64,000 bases of DNA from Ilumatobacteraceae bacterium (GTDB lineage Bacteria > Actinomycetota > Acidimicrobiia > Acidimicrobiales > Ilumatobacteraceae), in NCBI GenBank assembly GCA_024644465.1, contig JAHEKY010000002.1, positions 25,774-89,773 of the forward strand. The letters are read 5' to 3'. Each line of letters opens with the position of its first letter. Position 1 is the stretch's first letter. Made by a program: the position numbers and the translations under genes. Below are positions 50,465-60,609 of the stretch, in pieces. The notes under the pieces are model-generated. The model did no database searches and was not told the origin of the DNA. It saw only the letters and a list, made by a program, of their open reading frames with translations.

Positions 50465-51559
50465 ATGCGGACCAACACGACGACCGGCCGAGCCGGAACA
50501 GCCCAGACCCATCTCCGGCGCGAGGTGCGCGCCCGCCACCGCACGGCGGCCGCGATCGCCCTCGTCGCCACGCTCGGCTTCGCGGCCTGCGGATCCGACG
50601 ACGATTCGGCCCCGACGGCGGCGCTCGACGACCGTGCGATCGCAGCAACCGGCGAGTCGATCGAGAGCGACAGCGCCCCGGCGGATGTCGCCCGCGAGGC
50701 TCCGGCGACCGGTGGCACCTCGCAGACCGGCGCACCGATCGACTTCACCTTCGGTCGAGACCTGATCGTCGAGGCAGGCGTGACGATGCTGACGCCGAAC
50801 GTCCGCGACGCCGTCGACGACATCATCCGCATCTCCCGCGACAACGGCGGAGCGGTGTTCAACGCGAACGTCACCGTCGAGGACCCGCTCGAGGACGGAT
50901 CGATTCCCGGCGGCGGGACGATCGTGATCCGCATCCCGCCGACCCAGCTCGACCGCTTGATCGAGGACCTCAAGGGCGTCGGCACGCTGCGCAACCAGAC
51001 GCAGTCGGTCGACGACGTCACCGACCAGCTGATCGATCTCGACATCCAGATCCGCCAGGCGTTCGAGTCGGTCGAGCGGATGGAGGCGATCCTCGCCGAG
51101 ACGACCGACTTCGACTCGCTCGTCGCCGCGGAGACCGAACTCGTGCGTCGGCAGACCGCCTACGAGCGGCTGCTCGCCGCCCAGCGCAACATCGACGACC
51201 GGGTCGCCCTCTCGACGCTCACCGTCACGGTCCACTATCAGTCACCGACGGTCGACGAGCCGGTCACCGACGACGGCGACAAGGGCATCGGCGAGGCCTT
51301 CAGCGACGGCTGGAACGCCTTCGTCGGGTTGATGTTCGGCGTCGCCTTCGTGCTCGCCGTGAGCGCCCCGTTCCTCGCGATCGCCCTCGTCGTGCTGCTG
51401 CTCGGCTGGTTGATCACCAAGCGGATGCGCCGGCGCCACGAGATCGAACGCAACCGGCACGAGCCGATCGATCCGCTGCCCGCGCCGGCGAACGCTGCCG
51501 CCGCCGCGGTCACCGCAGCGGATGCGGACGACCTCGTCGACGCCAGCCCGCAGGAGTGA
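50465..51559 (+). CDS. DUF4349 domain lipoprotein
   Basis: Lipobox LGFAACGSDDD; VTVEDPLEDGSIPGGGTIVIRIPPTQLDRLIEDLKGVGTLRNQTQSVDDVTDQLIDLDIQIRQAFESVERMEAIL...LSTLTVTVHYQ; C-terminal TM. Confidence 0.85.
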   Translation: MRTNTTTGRAGTAQTHLRREVRARHRTAAAIALVATLGFAACGSDDDSAPTAALDDRAIAATGESIESDSAPADVAREAPATGGTSQTGAPIDFTFGRDLIVEAGVTMLTPNVRDAVDDIIRISRDNGGAVFNANVTVEDPLEDGSIPGGGTIVIRIPPTQLDRLIEDLKGVGTLRNQTQSVDDVTDQLIDLDIQIRQAFESVERMEAILAETTDFDSLVAAETELVRRQTAYERLLAAQRNIDDRVALSTLTVTVHYQSPTVDEPVTDDGDKGIGEAFSDGWNAFVGLMFGVAFVLAVSAPFLAIALVVLLLGWLITKRMRRRHEIERNRHEPIDPLPAPANAAAAAVTAADADDLVDASPQE

Positions 51560-52184
51560 GCACGACGTCGCTGCTCGTGCCGTCCGGGAACGCGAACGGT
51601 GCCCGCACGCCAGTGTGCGCAACGACCTCGACGTGGTCGACCGGCCCGAAACCGGAGGTACCCCAGCGGTGCCACCGGTGGGCCGGAACCTCGGCGAGAT
51701 CGACCGGCCCCTCACCGGCGATCTCGATGCGTCCGTGGACTACGCCGGGCTGCTCGTACCCGGCGTCCGCACCGGCCAGGTCGGCCGGCACCTGTGCAGG
51801 GCCCGTCGCGTACCACTCGAGATCGAACGCGATCGGCGTCGGGTCGCCATATGCCCTGCCGAGCGCCTCGTCGGGATCCTCGAGGGCCGACGCATAGGTC
51901 TCGTTGCCGATCGACCACTGCTCCATCGGCGCGTCGATCGTGTGCTCCGCCCACAACTGCTCGCCCTTCACGATGAACGGGTCGGCGGTGCGCACCGTCA
52001 CGTCGAAATCGGTGACGTGCAACAGCGGCCGGCCCGCGCGGGCGAGGGCCGCCCAGTACCACGCGATGCGCCCGACGAGTCGGTGACCGGAGATCACCCC
52101 GAGCGCGGCGTCGGCAGTCCATGCCGCGAAGACCCATTCCTCCACGGCGGCGTCGGGATGGCGGCCGTCCACGAATGTGCTCAC
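51510..52184 (-). CDS. Hypothetical protein, 224 aa
   Basis: GTG start; VSTFVDGRHPDAAVEEWVFAAWTADAALGVISGHRLVGRIAWYWAAL...; coherent codon usage; 50-nt antisense overlap with DUF4349 gene end. Confidence 0.65.
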   Translation of the reverse strand: MSTFVDGRHPDAAVEEWVFAAWTADAALGVISGHRLVGRIAWYWAALARAGRPLLHVTDFDVTVRTADPFIVKGEQLWAEHTIDAPMEQWSIGNETYASALEDPDEALGRAYGDPTPIAFDLEWYATGPAQVPADLAGADAGYEQPGVVHGRIEIAGEGPVDLAEVPAHRWHRWGTSGFGPVDHVEVVAHTGVRAPFAFPDGTSSDVVLTPAGWRRRGRPHPLR

Positions 52185-52203
52185 GATCAGGCAGACTACG
52201 AGC

Positions 52204-52596
52204 GTGGTGCGATACCTGAGCCTCGACTGGATCAACGCGCTGTCCGCCGAAGTCGCGGCGAGCGAGCACATGCGTGAAATCGCCGGCGCGCACACGATCG
52301 GCGTCACGCAAGTGGTCAGCGACGGCCCCGAGGGCGACGTCACCTACCACCTCCAGATCCGGGACGGCGAGGCGGCCTTCGGCGCAGGTCGGGCCGACCC
52401 CGAGGACGTCAAGATGGAGCAGGCGTGGGACACCGCCGTCGCCGTCGCGACCGGTGAGCTCAACGCGCAGGAGGCGTTCATCAACGGACACATCCGTCTG
52501 TACGGCGACCATCAGAAACTGCTCGACAGCCAGCCGGTCTTCGGTGCACTGGACGCGGTCTTCGCGACGGTCAAGGAACGCACGACGTACGAGTAG
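52204..52596 (+). CDS. SCP2 sterol-transfer-like domain protein
   Basis: VRYLSLDWINALSAEVA...TYHLQIRDGEAAFGAGRADPEDVKMEQAWDTAVAVATGELNAQEAFINGHIRLYGDHQKLL. Confidence 0.75.
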   Translation: MVRYLSLDWINALSAEVAASEHMREIAGAHTIGVTQVVSDGPEGDVTYHLQIRDGEAAFGAGRADPEDVKMEQAWDTAVAVATGELNAQEAFINGHIRLYGDHQKLLDSQPVFGALDAVFATVKERTTYE

Positions 52597-52614
52597 TCGT
52601 ACGCTGCTCGCCCC

Positions 52615-53454
52615 ATGCCGGAGATGCCCGAAGTCCAGGCCCACGCCGAGCGCCTGACCGAGCAGTTCCAGGGCCGGGTGCTCACCGAGTTCACGCCGTT
52701 CAACTTCACGGCACTGAAGACCGCGGTCCCGCCGCCCGACGTTGCCTACGGCCACCCACTGCTCGACGTCGGTCGGCGCGGCAAGTACCTGCTCCTGCGT
52801 TTCGAGCCGGTCACGTTCGTCGTCCACCTGATGCAGGGCGGCCGGCTGCTCGTCGACGACAAGCGAGCGCTCAAGCCCCGCGGCGGGCAGGCCAGGTTCA
52901 CGTTCGGCCCCGACGCCGCGCTGCTGCTGACCGAGCAGGGCAAGGAGCGGCGCGCCGGTGTGTGGTGCATCCCGTCCGCCGACGTCGACGACGTCCTGCC
53001 GCTCGCCAAGCTCGGCCCCGAGGCCGCAGGTATCACGGCCGCGGAACTCGCGGAACGTTTCGCCGCCAACTCGATGCGGGTCCACGGGTTCCTCCGGAAC
53101 CAGGCGATGGTGGCCGGGATCGGCCGCCGGTTGTCGAACGAGATCTGCCACACCGCCCGCGTCTCGCCGTTCGCCACGACGAAGCAGCTCGGCGCAGAGG
53201 GGGCCGCGAAGGTCGCCGAGGCGATCGGGTCGTGCATCGCCGAAGGGCTCGCAGACGAGCGCGGACGCGACGACATGAGTTCGTCGAAGGACCGGCCGAG
53301 CGGCGTCCATCAGCGCACCGGTGAACCGTGCCCCGTGTGCGCCGACACCGTCCGCGCCGTCGAGTACAGCGGCTACACCGTCAACTATTGCCCCACCTGC
53401 CAGACCGGGGGCAAAGTGCTCGCCGACAACACCACCAGCAAGTTCCTCAAATAG
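52615..53454 (+). CDS. Fpg/Nei family DNA glycosylase
   Basis: MPEMPEVQAHAERL; HLMQGGRLLV; N..MRVHGFLRNQAMVAGIGRRLSNEICHTARVSPF; zinc finger CPVCADTVRAVEYSGYTVNYCPTCQTGG. Confidence 0.93.
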   Translation: MPEMPEVQAHAERLTEQFQGRVLTEFTPFNFTALKTAVPPPDVAYGHPLLDVGRRGKYLLLRFEPVTFVVHLMQGGRLLVDDKRALKPRGGQARFTFGPDAALLLTEQGKERRAGVWCIPSADVDDVLPLAKLGPEAAGITAAELAERFAANSMRVHGFLRNQAMVAGIGRRLSNEICHTARVSPFATTKQLGAEGAAKVAEAIGSCIAEGLADERGRDDMSSSKDRPSGVHQRTGEPCPVCADTVRAVEYSGYTVNYCPTCQTGGKVLADNTTSKFLK

Positions 53455-53481
53455 CTGCAAGTTCCGTCCCCTCGCCGATCC

Positions 53482-53592
53482 CTTCCGGTGAGAGGTGAGA
53501 GCACCTGTGCCGCCCAACTCTCACCGACGGCGGGCATCGGCGCCGTGCGGTGAGAGTTGGGGGTGACTGTCCCTCTCACCTCTCATCGGTGG
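53482..53592. repeat. BIME-like nested inverted repeat, family 1 copy B (111 bp)
   Basis: CTTCCGGTGAGAGGTGAGAG ... CCCAACTCTCACCG ... CGGTGAGAGTTGGG ... CTCTCACCTCTCATCGG. Confidence 0.9.
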
Positions 53593-53618
53593 GGTGGGTC
53601 GGCGTCTACGCTGGACCG

Positions 53619-54335
53619 ATGCCGATTCATCTGCGAGCCGAGGAGGGCGACTACGCCCCGAACGTCCTGTGCCCGGGTGATCCCGTGCGCGCAAAGTACA
53701 TCGCCGAGACGTTCTTCGACCCGGGATTCCGACAGGTCAACGCCGAGCGCGGCATGCTCGGGTTCACCGGGACGTTCGACGGCGAACCGATCAGCGTCCA
53801 GGCGACCGGGATGGGCACGCCGAGCGCGGGCATCGTGTTCGAGGAACTCGTGATGCTCGGTGCGACGCGCCTCGTGCGCGTCGGCACGTGCGGCGGCCTG
53901 CAACCGGCGATGGCGATGGGCGACACGGTCGTCGGCATCAGCGCGTCGGCAGACGACCAGACACCGCTGCGGTATGCGGCGATGCAGGGCTACGCGCCGA
54001 CCGCCACGTTCGGCCTCGCCGAGACCGCCGCGCAGCTGAGCCGCGAGTCCGGCGGCGGGGCGGTGCACGTCGGGCCGATCGTCACGTCGGGCATCTTCTA
54101 CGACCCGGACCCCGACACGTTCGACCGCTGGCGCCGCCTCGGTCACCTCGGCGTCGAGATGGAGGCCGCGATGATGTACACGATCGCCGCGGTCAAGGGC
54201 ATCGAGGCCCTGGCGATGATGACGGTCAGCGACATCCTCGCCCCCGGTGCCGACCCGGTCCGGATCAGCGACGAGGACCTCAAGGCCGGTGTCGACCGGA
54301 TGATGCAGATCGGCTGCCGCGTCGCGGTCAGCTGA
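53619..54335 (+). CDS. deoD: Purine nucleoside phosphorylase (DeoD type)
   Basis: PNVLCPGDPVRAKYIAETF...GFTGTFDGEPISVQATGMGTPSAGIVFEEL...RVGTCGGL...GVEMEAAMMYTIA. Confidence 0.9.
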   Translation: MPIHLRAEEGDYAPNVLCPGDPVRAKYIAETFFDPGFRQVNAERGMLGFTGTFDGEPISVQATGMGTPSAGIVFEELVMLGATRLVRVGTCGGLQPAMAMGDTVVGISASADDQTPLRYAAMQGYAPTATFGLAETAAQLSRESGGGAVHVGPIVTSGIFYDPDPDTFDRWRRLGHLGVEMEAAMMYTIAAVKGIEALAMMTVSDILAPGADPVRISDEDLKAGVDRMMQIGCRVAVS

Positions 54336-54355
54336 GCGCGGTCAGACGCGCGGGC

Positions 54356-55342
54356 TCAGATCAGCCCGAGGTCGCGCACCGCGTCACGTTCGGCAGCCAG
54401 TTCGTCGGCGGACGCGTCGATCTTGCCGCGGCTGTAGTCGTCGATGTCGAGGCCCGGCACGATGCTGTACGCACCGTCCTTGCAGACGCACGGGAAGCTC
54501 GAGATCAGCCCCTCCGGCACGCCGTAGCTGCCGTCGCTCGGGATCGACATCGACACCCAGTCGCCGTCCGCCGTGCCATGCGTCCAGTCGCGGACGTGGT
54601 CGACGGCAGCGGATGCCGCGGACGCGGCCGATGATGCGCCGCGCGCCTCGATGATCGCCGCGCCGCGCTTGGCGACGGTCGGGATGTACGTCGAGTCGTA
54701 CCACTCGTGATCGCCGACCGCCTCGTAGGCGTTCTTGCCGTCGACCTCGCAGTGGAACAGGTCCGGGTACTGCGTCGTCGAGTGGTTGCCCCAGATCGTC
54801 ATCTTCGTGATGTCGTTGACCGACGCGTCCAGCCGCTGCGCGAGCTGGCTCATCGCCCGGTTGTGGTCGAGCCGCGTCATCGCCGTGAACCGGCCGGGGT
54901 CGAGGTCCTTCGCGTTCTGCTGGGCGATCAACGCATTCGTGTTCGCCGGGTTGCCGACGACCAGCACCTTCACGTCACGGCTCGCCGAGCGGCTCAACGC
55001 CTCGCCCTGCGGCTTGAAGATGCCACCATTCGCTGACAGCAGGTCGGAGCGCTCCATGCCGGCCTTGCGGGGCATCGCACCGACGAGCAGCGCGATGTCG
55101 GCGTCTCCGAACGCCACGTCGGCGTCGTCGGTGCAGGTGATCGAGTCGAGCAGCGGGAACGCGCAGTCGTCGAGTTCCATCTTCACGCCCTCGAGCGCAC
55201 CCATCGCAGGGGCGATCTCGAGCAGCTGGAGCGCCACCGGGGTGTCGGGGCCGAGCATCGTGCCCGACGCGATACGGAACAGGAGGCTGTAGCCGATGTG
55301 GCCAGCAGCACCGGTGACGGCAACGCGAACTGGTGTGGTCAT
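54356..55342 (-). CDS. mdh: Malate dehydrogenase
   Basis: [31 protein letters not shown]...[32 protein letters not shown]...[14 protein letters not shown]...[13 protein letters not shown]. Confidence 0.97.
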   Translation of the reverse strand: MTTPVRVAVTGAAGHIGYSLLFRIASGTMLGPDTPVALQLLEIAPAMGALEGVKMELDDCAFPLLDSITCTDDADVAFGDADIALLVGAMPRKAGMERSDLLSANGGIFKPQGEALSRSASRDVKVLVVGNPANTNALIAQQNAKDLDPGRFTAMTRLDHNRAMSQLAQRLDASVNDITKMTIWGNHSTTQYPDLFHCEVDGKNAYEAVGDHEWYDSTYIPTVAKRGAAIIEARGASSAASAASAAVDHVRDWTHGTADGDWVSMSIPSDGSYGVPEGLISSFPCVCKDGAYSIVPGLDIDDYSRGKIDASADELAAERDAVRDLGLI

Positions 55343-55371
55343 GGCGCCGAGGATAGACCGATCGGCGGTGA

Positions 55372-57564
55372 TCATCCCATCCCGAGGAGCTGGGTGATCT
55401 GTGACGTGTAGAAGTCCTGCCCGGACTGCGTGAGGTGGATGCCGTCCTCGTAGAAGCACCGCCCGGGGCACTGCCCCGAGACCACTTCCCAGTCGAGGAC
55501 CGTGACGTTGGGGTAGGCCTCGGGCAGCGCCCGCAGCTTGCGGTTGTTGCTGCCGATCCAGTCGCGGTCGCCCTTGCCGGTGAGCACGACGACGATCGGG
55601 ACGTCGACGACCAGGGCCATCATCGAGGTGAGCGTCGTCTCGCTGAACGGCCCGTTCGTGCCGAGATGGATCACGACGACGGGCCCGAACGAGCCCCCTT
55701 CGCGGATCACCTGCATGTCGGGCAGGAACGTGATCATCTGACGGCTCTTCACGGCGTCGACCGCGAAGCCCCGGGCGAGCAGTTCCTCGGCGGCGCCGAG
55801 CATCACCGAGTCACCGAGTGCCACGAGGGGCAGCCCGTAGTCGACGACCGGCACCGTCAGTGGGCCGTGTGCGGCGACGTCGGTGACGACGCCGAGCTGC
55901 GTCACCGGCGCCGGCGGCAGCGTCGTCGTCGGCGCAACGGTCGAGGCTGGCACCACGACCGGCGCGTCGGTCGTCGTCGGGCCGGGCTCGTCCGACGTCG
56001 GCGGCTCCCGGGTCGTGGCCGGCGCCGGCGACGTCGTCGGCACCGGGACGAAAACGGGCGCCTCGGTGGTGGGTGGCGGCGTCGTCGTCGGCGGAGATGT
56101 CGAGGACACGGGAACCGATGTCGAGGGGGTCGCCGCCGGCGGCGGGATCGACGGCGGGCCCTGCGTGAGGTCGGTCGTGAACTTCTCGCCCTCGCCGAGC
56201 GACTCGGTGATGTCGTTCTGCTTCAGCTCGGCCGTCGCGAGCGCGACGCCCGCGAACAGCGACAGCCCCGCGGTCACCGCCACTCCCCCGACCAGCAGCC
56301 GCCGCGGCCGGGGTGACCTGCTCCTGCGGAGCCGGCGGATCATCACGCCGAACCGTCCCGTGCGAATCGGCGTCTCGATGAACCGGTACGAGACGTCGGT
56401 GACGATGAAGGTCGCGATCATCGCGAGCAGGAACTCGTGCGGGCGCAGCCGGTTCCCGGCGACGTTGCGGATGATCTGGTAGATCGGCCAGTGGTACAGG
56501 TACAGGCCGTACGACCGCACACCGACCCAGACGAGTACCCGGTTTCCGAGCAACCGGTTCGATGCCGCACCCTGGTGGGCCACCGCGCCGATCACGAGCA
56601 GCGTCAGGACGCCGGACAGGAAGAGCCCACCCCGGAACAGGCGGCCGTCCGCGCCGTTGACGTCGACGAGGTGGATCGTCCAGCACATCCAGCCGAAGGC
56701 GACGAGTGCGAGCGCCGCCACGACGTCGAACGTCCGGCCGCGGCGACCGAGCGGGCCACGCACGATCGCGAACGGGCGCCACACCATCGCGAAGGCCGAG
56801 CCGAGCAGCAGCCCTCCGGCACGGGCGAACGTGCTGAGGTACAGCGTGTCGAGCTTCGAGATGGGACGGTCACCGAGCCACCAGTACGCGTCGGGGCTCT
56901 GCGCCGGTTCGGCCACCGACCCGGGGTGATAGAGCAGCCCGACGACGACCGTGATACCGATCGCCGCGAGGAACAGCCACCGGCTGAAGTTCGCGACGCG
57001 CCGCGTCCCCGACCGGCCGAGGACGGCGACCATCACCAGCGGCCAGATCAGGTAGAACTGCTCCTCGACGGCGAGACTCCAGAGGTGCCGCAGCGGCGCG
57101 AAGTCCCCCGCCGACGTGTAGCCGAGGCCGACCCAGACCTGATACCAGTTCGAGACGTAGAAGAACCCGGCCACGACGTCGCCGCGCAGCTGGCCGAGCG
57201 CATCGCGTTCGAACAGCGCGGTCCAGATCGTCAGCAGACCGATCATCACGAACAGCGCCGGCAGCAACCGGCGGGCGCGGCGAATCCAGAACTCCGTCAG
57301 CGAGATGCGGTACGTCCGCTCCCGCTCGGCGATCAGCAGCAACGTGATCAGGTAGCCCGAGATGACGAAGAACATCTCGACGCCGAGGAACCCGCCGGGC
57401 AACCACGACGGGTTGGCGTGATAGATCATCACCGCGACGACCGCCAACGCCCGCATCCCGTCGAGCCCCGGCATGTAGGGCACCCTGCTGATGTGTGCCC
57501 GCACGAAACCCGCCGACGGGTCGACGGGAACACTCCCGGGTTTCGGTGGGTCGAGCACGGTCAT
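55372..57564 (-). CDS. OafA/YrhL-type acyltransferase 3 with C-terminal SGNH hydrolase-like domain
   Basis: [49 protein letters not shown]; long P/T/S linker; [32 protein letters not shown]. Confidence 0.9.
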   Translation of the reverse strand: MTVLDPPKPGSVPVDPSAGFVRAHISRVPYMPGLDGMRALAVVAVMIYHANPSWLPGGFLGVEMFFVISGYLITLLLIAERERTYRISLTEFWIRRARRLLPALFVMIGLLTIWTALFERDALGQLRGDVVAGFFYVSNWYQVWVGLGYTSAGDFAPLRHLWSLAVEEQFYLIWPLVMVAVLGRSGTRRVANFSRWLFLAAIGITVVVGLLYHPGSVAEPAQSPDAYWWLGDRPISKLDTLYLSTFARAGGLLLGSAFAMVWRPFAIVRGPLGRRGRTFDVVAALALVAFGWMCWTIHLVDVNGADGRLFRGGLFLSGVLTLLVIGAVAHQGAASNRLLGNRVLVWVGVRSYGLYLYHWPIYQIIRNVAGNRLRPHEFLLAMIATFIVTDVSYRFIETPIRTGRFGVMIRRLRRSRSPRPRRLLVGGVAVTAGLSLFAGVALATAELKQNDITESLGEGEKFTTDLTQGPPSIPPPAATPSTSVPVSSTSPPTTTPPPTTEAPVFVPVPTTSPAPATTREPPTSDEPGPTTTDAPVVVPASTVAPTTTLPPAPVTQLGVVTDVAAHGPLTVPVVDYGLPLVALGDSVMLGAAEELLARGFAVDAVKSRQMITFLPDMQVIREGGSFGPVVVIHLGTNGPFSETTLTSMMALVVDVPIVVVLTGKGDRDWIGSNNRKLRALPEAYPNVTVLDWEVVSGQCPGRCFYEDGIHLTQSGQDFYTSQITQLLGMG

Positions 57565-57620
57565 GGGCTTCCCAGTATCGCCGCCGGCGCCGACGATTCG
57601 GCGGCACGCCTCGGGGCAGC

Positions 57621-59609
57621 TCAGCTCTGGGCGAACAGGCCGTCGATCAGCTGCACGTAGTACGCCGCGCCGGTCGATTTGAGGTGGATGCCGTCTTGGT
57701 AGATGCAGTCGCCCTGGCACTGCGCGGCGAGACCGTCCCAGTAGAGAACTTCGATGTTCGGATGCGCCGCGGCGGCCGTCGTCATCAGCTCGTTGTTCGC
57801 CGCCGTGTAGTCGCGGTCGACGTCGTTGCGGATGAGCACGACCTTGGGCACCGTCGCAAGCAGCGCGGTCATCTGGTTCATCTCGTCCGCGGTGATCCGC
57901 CCGTTCGTGCCGAGATGGATCACCAGCTGGTTCGGTACCTGACCGTTGTCGACGAGCGCCTGGACGACGTCGATGCCGCGGACGAACGAGCGGCTCTCCT
58001 CCGCATCGACGACGTAACCGGCGGCGACGAGCTCGTCGGCCGCCCCCAGCATCACCGAGTCGCCGATCGCCAGCTTGTCCGGCGCGGCCGGCGGTGGCGA
58101 GGTCGCCGGCGGTTCAGTGACCACGGTGCCGGCGTCCGCGGCGACGACGCCTGGGTCCGCCGGCGCCGCGGTGCCGGCAGGAGCATCGTCGACCACGACC
58201 GGCGCGTCCGGTGCGAAACAGTTGCCTTCGAGCACGCTGCACGTCTCCGCAGCCCCGCGCTGGAGGTCCTCGGCCACCTCGTTCTGCTTCAACTCGGCCG
58301 TCGCGAGGCTGGCCCCGGCGAAGATTGCGAGCGCAGTTCCGACGAACGCGCCGCCGAGCACGGCGCCGCGGTCCCCCGCATGGCGCAGACCGCGGCGGCG
58401 CCACATCTCCCCCAGTGCACCCTTGCGGATCGGTGTCTCGAGGTAGCGGTAGGAGATCTCGGTGATGACCACGGAGACGACCATGCACAGCACCCACTCG
58501 TGGAACTGGAGCTTCGTCCCGGCGGTGTTCCTGGCGATCTGGTAGATCGGCCAGTGGTACAGGTAGAGCCCGTACGAGCGCGTGCCGATCCACAGCAGCG
58601 TCGGCCCGCTCAGCGCACGCGCCGTCAACGACCCGCGATGGGTGACGGCGGCGATGATCAGCAGCGTCGCGACGCCCGACACGAAGAAGCCGCCGCGGAA
58701 CAGCAGCGCGTCGGCCCGGTTGTCCCCTGCGGTGTCGATGAAGCCGACCTTCCACGAGAACAACGCGAGGACGGCGAACCCGACCACTGCGAGCGCGTCG
58801 AGCGTATGGGCCTTGTTGCGCAGCGGCCCACGCATCACGGCGACAGGCCGCCAGACCATCGCGAACGCGGCGCCGAGCATCAGACCGCTGGCACGCGACA
58901 GCGAGGACAGGTAGAGCGCGTCGGCCTTCGAGATGAACCGGCCGCCGATCTCCCAGTACGCGGCGGGCGAGTTGGCCGGATTCGCGTTGATCGGCCCCCC
59001 GTGGTAGAGCACGGCGACCACGAGCGTGATCGCGACCGCGACGCCGAACAGCCACCGGCTGACTTCGGCGATCCGATCGGTGCCCCGGCGCAGCAGCAGC
59101 ACCATCACCACCGGCCAGATCAGGTAGAACTGCTCCTCGACCGCAAGGCTCCAGAGGTGGCGCAGCGGCGCGAAGTCGTTCCCCGCGCTGTACCCCGCGC
59201 CGATGAAGATCTGGTACCAGTTGGTGACATAGCCGACGCCGGCGATCACATCGCCGCGCAGCTTGCCGAGGGCGTCGCGTTCGAACAGCGCAGTCCAGAT
59301 CGACAGCAGGAGCAACATCAGGAACAGCGCGGGCAGGAGCCGCCGGAAGCGGCGGATCCAGAAGTTCCTCATGCTCACCGAGCCGTGCTTCTCGTGTTCG
59401 GCGATCAGCAGCAGGGTGATCAGGTAGCCCGAGATGACGAAGAACACCTCGACGCCGACGAAGCCCCCCTTCAGCCAGGAACTGTTGGCGTGGTAGATCA
59501 TCACCGCCACGACGGCGAACGCCCGCATCCCGTCGAGACCGGGCATGTACGGCACCGCACTCAGCCCGGCGCGTCGGCGACGGGGCGCGGTGGCGGTCGG
59601 GGCGGACAT
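57621..59609 (-). CDS. OafA/YrhL-type acyltransferase 3 with C-terminal SGNH hydrolase-like domain (tandem paralog)
   Basis: [80 protein letters not shown]. Confidence 0.9.
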   Translation of the reverse strand: MSAPTATAPRRRRAGLSAVPYMPGLDGMRAFAVVAVMIYHANSSWLKGGFVGVEVFFVISGYLITLLLIAEHEKHGSVSMRNFWIRRFRRLLPALFLMLLLLSIWTALFERDALGKLRGDVIAGVGYVTNWYQIFIGAGYSAGNDFAPLRHLWSLAVEEQFYLIWPVVMVLLLRRGTDRIAEVSRWLFGVAVAITLVVAVLYHGGPINANPANSPAAYWEIGGRFISKADALYLSSLSRASGLMLGAAFAMVWRPVAVMRGPLRNKAHTLDALAVVGFAVLALFSWKVGFIDTAGDNRADALLFRGGFFVSGVATLLIIAAVTHRGSLTARALSGPTLLWIGTRSYGLYLYHWPIYQIARNTAGTKLQFHEWVLCMVVSVVITEISYRYLETPIRKGALGEMWRRRGLRHAGDRGAVLGGAFVGTALAIFAGASLATAELKQNEVAEDLQRGAAETCSVLEGNCFAPDAPVVVDDAPAGTAAPADPGVVAADAGTVVTEPPATSPPPAAPDKLAIGDSVMLGAADELVAAGYVVDAEESRSFVRGIDVVQALVDNGQVPNQLVIHLGTNGRITADEMNQMTALLATVPKVVLIRNDVDRDYTAANNELMTTAAAAHPNIEVLYWDGLAAQCQGDCIYQDGIHLKSTGAAYYVQLIDGLFAQS

Positions 59610-59625
59610 CGCCCCCCAGTATCGC

Positions 59626-60483
59626 TCAGACGACGGCGGAACCGACGTTCACCTGGATTTCCCTGGCGACGTCCGCGCGATTCAGCGTGTAGACGTGCAA
59701 CCCGGGCGCTCCGGCTGCGAGCAGGTCGGCACACAGCTTCGACGCGACGTCGACGCCGATCCGCCGTACCTCGTTCGGCCCGGTCGCCACGTTCAGTCGG
59801 TCGGTCAGCCACTGCGGCACGTCCGCGCCGCTCAGCGCCGCCATCCGCTGGATCTGCGCGAGGTTCGTGACCGGCATGATCCCCGGCACGATCGGCTTGT
59901 CGACCCCGAGCGCAGCCAGCTCGTCGACGAGCCGGAGATAGTGCTCGATGTCGAAGAAGAACTGGGTGATCGCGAAGTCGGCGACGCGCAGCTTGTCGGC
60001 GAGGTGGCGACGGTCGCTGGCCAGGCTCGGCGAGCGCGGGTGGCCTTCCGGGTGGGCGGCGACACCCACGGAGAAGCATCCGGCCGCAGCGACATCGCTC
60101 AGCAGATCGAGCGCATAGGAGTAGTCGCCCGCGACGGCCGAGCCGTCGGCAGGCAGGTCCCCACCCAACGCGAGGATGTTCTCGATGCCCGCACGGCGAT
60201 AGTCGACCAGCAGGCCGGCGACGTCGGTACGGGTGTGGCCGACGCAGGTCAGGTGGGCCATCGGTTCGAGGCACGTCTCTCTGCGAATCCACCCGACGAC
60301 GTCGCCGGTACGGTGGCGATCGGACCCGCCGGCACCGTACGTGATGCTGACGAAGTCGGGCCGGAGGACGGCCAGTTCCGCGACGGTGCGGCCGAGGGTC
60401 AAGGCCGCCGAGATCGTCTTCGGCGGGAAGAACTCGTAGGAGAGCGTGCGGCCGGCGGCCAGCTTGTCGGAAATACGACCCAT
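59626..60483 (-). CDS. metF: 5,10-methylenetetrahydrofolate reductase
   Basis: LSYEFFPPKT...DFVSITYGAGGSDRHRT...HLTCVGHTRTDVAGLL...ILALGGDLP...ADFAITQFFFDIEHYLRLVDEL...PGIMPVTN. Confidence 0.95.
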   Translation of the reverse strand: MGRISDKLAAGRTLSYEFFPPKTISAALTLGRTVAELAVLRPDFVSITYGAGGSDRHRTGDVVGWIRRETCLEPMAHLTCVGHTRTDVAGLLVDYRRAGIENILALGGDLPADGSAVAGDYSYALDLLSDVAAAGCFSVGVAAHPEGHPRSPSLASDRRHLADKLRVADFAITQFFFDIEHYLRLVDELAALGVDKPIVPGIMPVTNLAQIQRMAALSGADVPQWLTDRLNVATGPNEVRRIGVDVASKLCADLLAAGAPGLHVYTLNRADVAREIQVNVGSAVV

Positions 60484-60609
60484 TGGGTAGAGAATGTACC
60501 GACGAGCGATCCCGCTGTCTCCCGATTCCGCGAACCTCCCGCTAGGCGGACTGCGTTCCACGATGCGGAACAGCGGGGTCGTCGGGCCCGACCGACCGGA
60601 TCGCGCTGA

